DNA from: Candidatus Omnitrophota bacterium
Lineage (GTDB): Bacteria; Omnitrophota; Omnitrophia; Omnitrophales; Aquincolibacteriaceae
Direction: 5' to 3'
Length of the DNA: 9,996 nt
Assembly (NCBI GenBank): GCA_023246995.1
Contig: JAHFHI010000019.1
Span: 1-9,996, forward strand
This document shows, piece after piece, positions 5,243-9,996 of the stretch. The notes under the pieces are model-generated. The model saw only the letters and a list, made by a program, of their open reading frames with translations, was not told where the DNA came from and did not search any database. Within the stretch, counting starts at the first letter, position 1. The number at the start of each line of letters is the position of its first letter. The position numbers and the translations under genes are program-made.

Positions 5243-5686
5243 ATGCCGACTCTTACGATCCCGGACCTTTTCAGAGACATCCAGATCAAGTTCTCGCGTA
5301 TGTACGCGGCTCTTTTTCTCGAACTTGATATCAGCCTTCCGCAATACGCCCTGCTAAGCCTGCTTTCAAGCACCGGGGCCATCCCGATGAGTGAGGCGGG
5401 CCGGAAACTGCACATCACAAAACCCGCGGTGACGCATCTTGTGGACCAGCTCGAGAAGAAAGGTTTTCTTGAACGCAAAGACGATCCCCGGGACCGCCGT
5501 ATTTTTCTATTGCTCCCGAGACCCCGGGGCTTAAAGATCGTGCGCCGCGTGCAGGCTCATGTTTTTGGTTTTTTTAGGGAGGCGTTGAAGCGTTTTAGCC
5601 GCAGCGAGCAGGAGGTGATCATGAAATTTTACGGGGACCTGGCCCTCAGGCTTGAGGCGGCAATCAGCCCGGGGATTCGGTCATGA
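5243..5686 (+). CDS. MarR-family transcriptional regulator
   Basis: A 147-residue winged-helix regulator of the MarR family, which binds DNA as a dimer and is usually released by small-molecule ligands. Visible: dimerisation helix at the N-terminus (1-28), LPQYALLSLLSS (32-43), the helix-turn-helix MSEAGRKLHITKPAVTHLVD (49-68), and the wing QLEKKGFLERKDDPRDRRIF (69-88), with the family-typical DPRDRR at its tip (81-86). Helices 100-140 complete the dimer interface. There is no cysteine, so an OhrR-like thiol redox switch is excluded; a bound drug-like, phenolic or metabolic ligand is more likely. It is first in an operon with tolC and an RND pump (ATGA overlap with tolC), so it probably represses its own operon through the palindrome upstream. 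No clear RBS precedes the ATG, whose leader is operator sequence. Confidence 0.93.
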   Translation: MPTLTIPDLFRDIQIKFSRMYAALFLELDISLPQYALLSLLSSTGAIPMSEAGRKLHITKPAVTHLVDQLEKKGFLERKDDPRDRRIFLLLPRPRGLKIVRRVQAHVFGFFREALKRFSRSEQEVIMKFYGDLALRLEAAISPGIRS

Positions 5687-7038
5687 AAACGGGGCATGGA
5701 TGGCTTTTGGCGGCGGCATGCTTTCTCGGAATGATGAACTGCCGGACAGGCCTTGCGGATTCCGAACCCACGATCCCGAGCGCCCCGGAATCTTTTTCCG
5801 CGGAACCGGGTGGGCTCTCCGAACTAAGCCTCAAGGAGGCTTACTTAAGAGCACTCGCCCGGTCGGAAGCGATTGCCATCAAAAAAGAAGAGATTGCGAA
5901 AACCCGCGCCCAGTGGCTCAAGGCCACCGGAGAAGCCGTCGGAGACATGGATTTTGTGCTGACGGACGCGCTTCAAGCGACCCAGGATTCAGGATCTTCC
6001 TCCGGGGGATCGGTCGGCAGTTCTTTGACGGCCGAGGAAAAGCGGGAGCGGAAATGGACCTTCACGCAGCCGCTTTTTCAGGGGTTTAAATCCCTCGGCG
6101 CGCTCGGCGGTGCCGGAAGTTTGACCCGGCAGCGCCGCCACGAGAAAAGGCGAAGCGAAGAGCTTCTGTTCCTTGATACGGTGAGCGCTTTTTACGGGCT
6201 TTTGAGCCAGCGCCGGGATGTTGAAACGATCGAAAGCACCCTCCGGCTTTTCGAGGAACGCATCGCTTTTCTTCATGAGCGGGAAGGGATCGGGCGCGCG
6301 AGGCCGAGTGAAGTCGTGACCGCCCGGGCGAGGATGAGAAGGCTTCAAGGCGAGCTTGCCCACGCAAGAGGCGGGCGTGCCGCGGCCGAGCATCTTTTGG
6401 AATTTTATACCGGCCTTCCGCTGGATCGTACCAGTCTCGCCGATCCCAGCGAGGGGCAGACTTTGGCCGGAGCGCCGGATCAATATCTGCGGGATATCGC
6501 AAGCCGTTCGGATGTCGAAGCGGCGGCCGCGGCTCAAAAAACCGCCAAGCAGGCGGTGGTGGTCAGCCAAAGCGATTTCTGGCCGCAGATTACCTTGGAG
6601 AGCAATCATTATGAAAAGCGCGAAGGGTTCCAGTCCGGCATCGATTGGGACCTTTTATTTAAAATTTCAATGCCCCTTTACAAGGGCGGCGAAAGCCTGG
6701 GGGCGTTTAAAGAAGCCGTGAGCAACTGGAAAATGGCCAAGCTTTCCTATGAGCTGGCCAAGCGCGAGGCCGACCTTGAGGTCAAGCAGGCTTATTCCGC
6801 CTGGCAGGCATCGTGGGACGAGCTCCAGGCCCTTCAGCTGGCGCTTCAGGACTCCGAAGAAAATTACCGGCTCCAGAAAGAGGAATATGACCGCAGTCTG
6901 GTCAATAACCTGGAAGTGCTCGAAGCCCTCGAGGAATTGCTAAATACCCGGCGTGATACCAACCGGGCGCAATATGAACTTAAAGAAAATTACTGGCGGC
7001 TCGAAACCGCGGCGGGAAAGTGCTGTGAATCTCTCTGA
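5683..7038 (+). CDS. TolC-family outer-membrane efflux channel protein
   Basis: A 451-residue outer-membrane channel subunit; as a trimer it would form the exit duct of the RND pump encoded next. The N-terminus is a Sec signal peptide (K2, hydrophobic 7-19, likely cleavage after GLA, residue 25); the Cys at 20 has Asn before it and is not a proper lipobox. Two structurally repeated OEP halves are visible: LSLKEAYLRALARS (48-61) with QPLFQGFK (129-136), and SRSDVEAAAAAQKTAKQA (275-291) with MPLYKGGES (330-338). Each half has long coiled-coil helices (about 150-235 and 340-440), and EYDRSLVNNLEVLEALEELL (401-420) is the typical second-half helix. A Ser/Gly-rich stretch, SGSSSGGSVGSS (103-114), falls where a beta-barrel loop is expected. 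It ends in an unusual CCESL. Start ATG 5683 overlaps marR's stop; GGGGA at 5671-5675 is a weak RBS. Confidence 0.9.
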   Translation: MKTGHGWLLAAACFLGMMNCRTGLADSEPTIPSAPESFSAEPGGLSELSLKEAYLRALARSEAIAIKKEEIAKTRAQWLKATGEAVGDMDFVLTDALQATQDSGSSSGGSVGSSLTAEEKRERKWTFTQPLFQGFKSLGALGGAGSLTRQRRHEKRRSEELLFLDTVSAFYGLLSQRRDVETIESTLRLFEERIAFLHEREGIGRARPSEVVTARARMRRLQGELAHARGGRAAAEHLLEFYTGLPLDRTSLADPSEGQTLAGAPDQYLRDIASRSDVEAAAAAQKTAKQAVVVSQSDFWPQITLESNHYEKREGFQSGIDWDLLFKISMPLYKGGESLGAFKEAVSNWKMAKLSYELAKREADLEVKQAYSAWQASWDELQALQLALQDSEENYRLQKEEYDRSLVNNLEVLEALEELLNTRRDTNRAQYELKENYWRLETAAGKCCESL

Positions 7039-9996
7039 AGTTTCCATTAAAAATCCGGTTTTTGCATGGATGCTGATGTTCGGGCTCATGATTTTCGGAG
7101 CTCTTAGCTTCAAGGGGCTCGGCGTCGGGCAGATGCCGGATGTCGATTTTCCGGTCTTGAACGTGAGCGTCACCTGGGAGGGCGCAGCCCCGGAGGTCAT
7201 GGAAAGCGACGTGGTCGATGTGATTGAAGACGCGCTCATGGGGGTTCAGGGCCTTCGGGATATCTCCTCCTCGACCCGCCAGGGAAGGTCCGAGATCACC
7301 CTCGAGTTCGAGCTCGAGCGTGATATCGATGTCGCACTGCAGGAGGTGCAGAGCAAGCTTTCCGAGGCCGGACAAAAACTTCCGCGAGAAATCGATCCGT
7401 CGGTGATCACCAAAGTCAATCCGGAGGATCATCCCATCATGTGGGTCGGCATTGCCGCCAAGGATCGGCCGCTGCGTGATCTGATGGAGTACGTCGACAA
7501 TCAGTTAAAAGACCGCTTTAAAAGCATTTCTGGAGTAGGTGAGGTTTTTTTGGGAGGTTACCTCGAGCGCAGCCTGCGGGTGTGGCTCGACGTGAAAAAG
7601 CTTGAGGCCTATCAGCTGACCGTGACGGATGTGATCGACGCCATCCAACGCGAGCATATCGAGATGCCGGCCGGCCGCCTTGAAACTTCCGAGCGGGAAA
7701 CGGCCGTGCGGGCCATGGGCGAGGCCAGAACGGTCGAAGAGTTTGAGCAGATCATGATTGACCGGCGCGCCGGGGCGCCGATCTATAAACCGATCCAGCT
7801 TAAAGAAGTGGCGCGGATCGAGGACGGTCTGGCGGATCTGCGGCGGATCTCCCGCGTGATGGGAAGCCCGGCTGTGGGTCTCGGCATCCGCAAACAGCGC
7901 GGGGCCAATAGCGTGGAAGTAGCGCGTAAAGTGCGCGCGCTTGTCGAAAAAATAAAACCCGAAATTCCCCAGGGTTTCGAAATCGGGATCAATTTTGACA
8001 GCACGACTTTTATCGAAGACGCGGTGCATGAACTGATTTTCACGCTTCTCCTCTCGGCGGCGCTGACGTCGCTTGTTTGCTGGCTTTTTCTGGGTTCCTG
8101 GTCGAGCACGATGAACGTTCTTCTGGCGATTCCGACTTCCATTTTGGGGACCTTTATCGTGCTCAAATTCGCAGGCTTTACGCTGAACACGTTTTCGCTC
8201 CTCGGCCTTTCGCTCGCCATCGGTATCGTGGTCGACGACGCGATCATGGTGCTTGAAAATATCGTACGCCACCGCGAGGCCGGCCAGGGCCAGAAGGAGG
8301 CCGCGCTCGAAGGAACGCGTGAAATTACTTTCGCCGCCTTTGCCTCAACACTCGCCATTGTCGCGATTTTTCTTCCCGTGGCGTACATGAAAGGGATCAT
8401 CGGAAAATTTTTCTTTCAATTTGGGATTACCATTTCGACGGCCGTTATGCTTTCGCTCTTGGAAGCCCTGACGCTCGCGCCCATGCGCTGCTCGCAGTTC
8501 CTGGAAACGGGCGGGCGGCGCAATCCGCTGGTTCGGGTTTTTGACTGGATCGTGGCGTTTCTCACGCGTGGCTACCGGGTGAGTCTCGGCTGGGCGCTCC
8601 GGTATAAATTCCTCGTCCTTCTGGCGTCAGCGATTTTTTTCTCGGTTTCCATCCAGGGGGCCAAAGGGCTGCGTAAAGAGTTTGTCCCGGTTCAGGACCA
8701 GAGCATGTTTTTGGCGCGCCTGAAAACTCCGATCGGTTCCTCCCTGGAGTTTACAAGCCGGAAGTTCAAGGAAGCCGAGGCCATGGTGATGAGCCGGCCT
8801 GAAGTGCGCCGGTACTTTGCATCGATCGGAGGGTTTACGGGCGGGGAGGTCAATACCGGCGTCCTTTTTGTGACGCTTCATCCGCCCGCGAAACGTCCGG
8901 TTAATCCCGCAACCGGGCGGAGGATGACGCAGGAGGATTTGATGGCGGCGCTTCGCGATGAGTTTAATAAAATCCCCGACGTTCGGGCCGTCATTCAGGA
9001 TTTATCGACAAGGGGTTTTGCCGCTCAACGCGGATTTCCCATTGAATTTACGGTGCGCGGGCCTGACTGGGACAAATTGGTGGAAATTTCCGGGCAAATC
9101 GAAGCGCGCATGAAACAAAGCGACCTTTTCCTGGATGTCGACAGCGATTACCTGCAGGGAATGCCGGAAGTGCGCATTTATCCCGACCGCCAAAAATCCT
9201 TTGACCGGGGCGTGAGCGTCAGTTCCGTGGCCCACACCATTAATGCCATGATCGGAGGCGAGCGTGTTTCAAAATATACGCATGGGGGCAGACGTTATGA
9301 CGTGAGAGTCAAAGCCGAGGCTTTTCAGGCTGTGCGTAAAGAGGACATCGAGAATCTCCGGGTATGGAACAACCGCAGCGAGATGGTGACTTTGAAAGAT
9401 GTGATTACCGTGGATGAGAAAAGCGGTCTTTTGGCCATTACCCGCCGGGGCCGGGAGCGCGCGATCGGGCTTTTTGCCAACGTGGGGCGCGGCAAATCCC
9501 AAGCCGCGGCCATTGAAGAAGCCGGCAAGATTGCCGGCGAGATCTTGCCCGAGGGCTACCGGATTGTTTTTAGCGGCACCAGCGAAACTTTTCGCGAGTC
9601 GTTCCAGAGCCTGATCTTTGCACTTTGGCTCGGGATTCTAGTCGCCTACATGGTGCTGGCCTCCCAGTTCAATCATCTGGTTCACCCTTTGACGGTTCTC
9701 CTGGCCCTGCCCTTCAGCGTTTCCGGAGCTTTTTTAGCGCTCTCCTGGGCCGGACAATCCCTCAACATTTTCAGTATGATCGGGCTTCTTCTTCTCCTCG
9801 GGATCGCCAAAAAAAATTCGATTCTGCTCGTGGAGTTTACCAATCAAATGCGGGAACGGGGCCTCGGCGTGGAGGATGCTTTGCGGACCGCCTGCCCGAT
9901 CCGCTTCCGCCCCATTCTGATGACAAGCGTTTCGACGATTGCGGCGGCTCTTCCCCCGGCCATGGCGCTCGGACCGGGCGCCGAAACACGCATTCC
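7025..9996 (+). CDS. RND-family efflux pump inner-membrane subunit (3' end outside window)
   Basis: An AcrB/HAE1-like proton-driven efflux transporter; 990 codons are open to the window edge, of about 1030-1050 expected. GTG at 7025 gives the canonical N-terminus MNLSEVSIKNPVFAWMLMFG and overlaps tolC's stop by 14 bases. Visible: TM1 (about 12-30), a first periplasmic porter/docking loop to about 335, TM2-TM6 (337-487), TM7 (about 527-545), a second periplasmic loop (550-860) and TM8-TM11 (861 to ~984); TM12 is off the edge. Proton-relay residues are kept: D404/D405 in GIVVDDAIMVLEN (TM4), a Lys in GIAKKNSILLVEF (K930, TM10) and T967 in FRPILMTSVS (TM11). These acidic residues and the single-polypeptide two-loop layout fit the drug/amphiphile rather than the metal (HME) class, though substrate is not readable. 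No adaptor gene is seen between it and tolC. Confidence 0.95.
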   Translation, partial: MNLSEVSIKNPVFAWMLMFGLMIFGALSFKGLGVGQMPDVDFPVLNVSVTWEGAAPEVMESDVVDVIEDALMGVQGLRDISSSTRQGRSEITLEFELERDIDVALQEVQSKLSEAGQKLPREIDPSVITKVNPEDHPIMWVGIAAKDRPLRDLMEYVDNQLKDRFKSISGVGEVFLGGYLERSLRVWLDVKKLEAYQLTVTDVIDAIQREHIEMPAGRLETSERETAVRAMGEARTVEEFEQIMIDRRAGAPIYKPIQLKEVARIEDGLADLRRISRVMGSPAVGLGIRKQRGANSVEVARKVRALVEKIKPEIPQGFEIGINFDSTTFIEDAVHELIFTLLLSAALTSLVCWLFLGSWSSTMNVLLAIPTSILGTFIVLKFAGFTLNTFSLLGLSLAIGIVVDDAIMVLENIVRHREAGQGQKEAALEGTREITFAAFASTLAIVAIFLPVAYMKGIIGKFFFQFGITISTAVMLSLLEALTLAPMRCSQFLETGGRRNPLVRVFDWIVAFLTRGYRVSLGWALRYKFLVLLASAIFFSVSIQGAKGLRKEFVPVQDQSMFLARLKTPIGSSLEFTSRKFKEAEAMVMSRPEVRRYFASIGGFTGGEVNTGVLFVTLHPPAKRPVNPATGRRMTQEDLMAALRDEFNKIPDVRAVIQDLSTRGFAAQRGFPIEFTVRGPDWDKLVEISGQIEARMKQSDLFLDVDSDYLQGMPEVRIYPDRQKSFDRGVSVSSVAHTINAMIGGERVSKYTHGGRRYDVRVKAEAFQAVRKEDIENLRVWNNRSEMVTLKDVITVDEKSGLLAITRRGRERAIGLFANVGRGKSQAAAIEEAGKIAGEILPEGYRIVFSGTSETFRESFQSLIFALWLGILVAYMVLASQFNHLVHPLTVLLALPFSVSGAFLALSWAGQSLNIFSMIGLLLLLGIAKKNSILLVEFTNQMRERGLGVEDALRTACPIRFRPILMTSVSTIAAALPPAMALGPGAETRI

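Noticed and set aside
5734..5745. Possible lipoprotein signal (Cys20) in the TolC-family protein
   Set aside because: The residue before the Cys is Asn and the -3/-2 positions are Met, which does not fit a lipobox; a signal peptidase I site after Ala25 is more convincing.
5989..6609. Open frame of 206 codons on the minus strand within tolC
   Set aside because: Antisense of a clear TolC-family protein; no recognisable motif, promoter or RBS.
7505..8272. Open frame of 255 codons on the minus strand within the RND gene
   Set aside because: The plus strand encodes conserved RND helices including the TM4 Asp pair; the minus product is low-complexity, basic and His-rich, typical of antisense frames.
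1..9996. tRNA or rRNA genes, CRISPR arrays, insertion sequences, phage genes, toxin-antitoxin or defence genes
   Set aside because: None seen: coding regions are nearly contiguous, no tandem repeats or spacer-like arrays, no transposase or integrase motifs, and no terminal inverted repeats.

Overview
No replicon or mobile-element hallmark is present. The window reads as ordinary chromosome of a moderately GC-rich, Gram-negative (diderm) bacterium. The diderm assignment rests on a TolC-type outer-membrane channel, an RND inner-membrane pump and a heptose-epimerase-like enzyme typical of lipopolysaccharide core synthesis. I cannot fix the phylum. Weakly conserved but complete housekeeping enzymes and a small exported Gly/Ala-rich protein would fit a candidate phylum such as Omnitrophota, but that is a guess.

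Layout. (a) 1-317: the 3' end of a sensor histidine kinase gene. It meets tail to tail with (b) an ADP-heptose 6-epimerase-like gene (hldD, minus strand, 314-1267), and the two stop codons share one CTAG. (c) 1356-1700: a small secreted or membrane-anchored protein of unknown function, divergent from hldD and convergent with (d) a minus-strand folate pair, folB-folK (2519 down to 1693), coupled by an ATGA overlap. (e) 2641-5083: a plus-strand cluster of three RNA-modification enzymes (RlmD/RumA-like m5U methyltransferase, TrmB m7G46 tRNA methyltransferase, RluB/RsuA-family pseudouridine synthase), each start overlapping the previous stop. (f) 5084-5242: a regulatory intergenic region with a possible terminator, a GC-rich hairpin, a good sigma70-type promoter and a 35-bp imperfect palindrome. 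(g) 5243-9996: a marR-tolC-RND efflux operon with overlapping genes; the RND gene starts with GTG at 7025 and runs off the right edge about one transmembrane helix short of its expected end.

How the genes work together. FolB and FolK catalyse consecutive steps of tetrahydrofolate synthesis. The three RNA enzymes modify tRNA and rRNA and probably share one transcript. The MarR protein most likely represses its own operon by binding the palindrome between promoter and start codon. That operon encodes the outer-membrane channel and the proton-driven pump of a tripartite efflux system. The periplasmic adaptor is not in the window and should lie downstream or elsewhere.

I see no clear sign of an undescribed system. 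The points most worth a second look are the compact MarR control region, the FolK with a shortened catalytic loop, the dyad between folB and rlmD, two minus-strand promoters placed so close to their start codons that the mRNAs may be leaderless, and the unidentified small exported protein.
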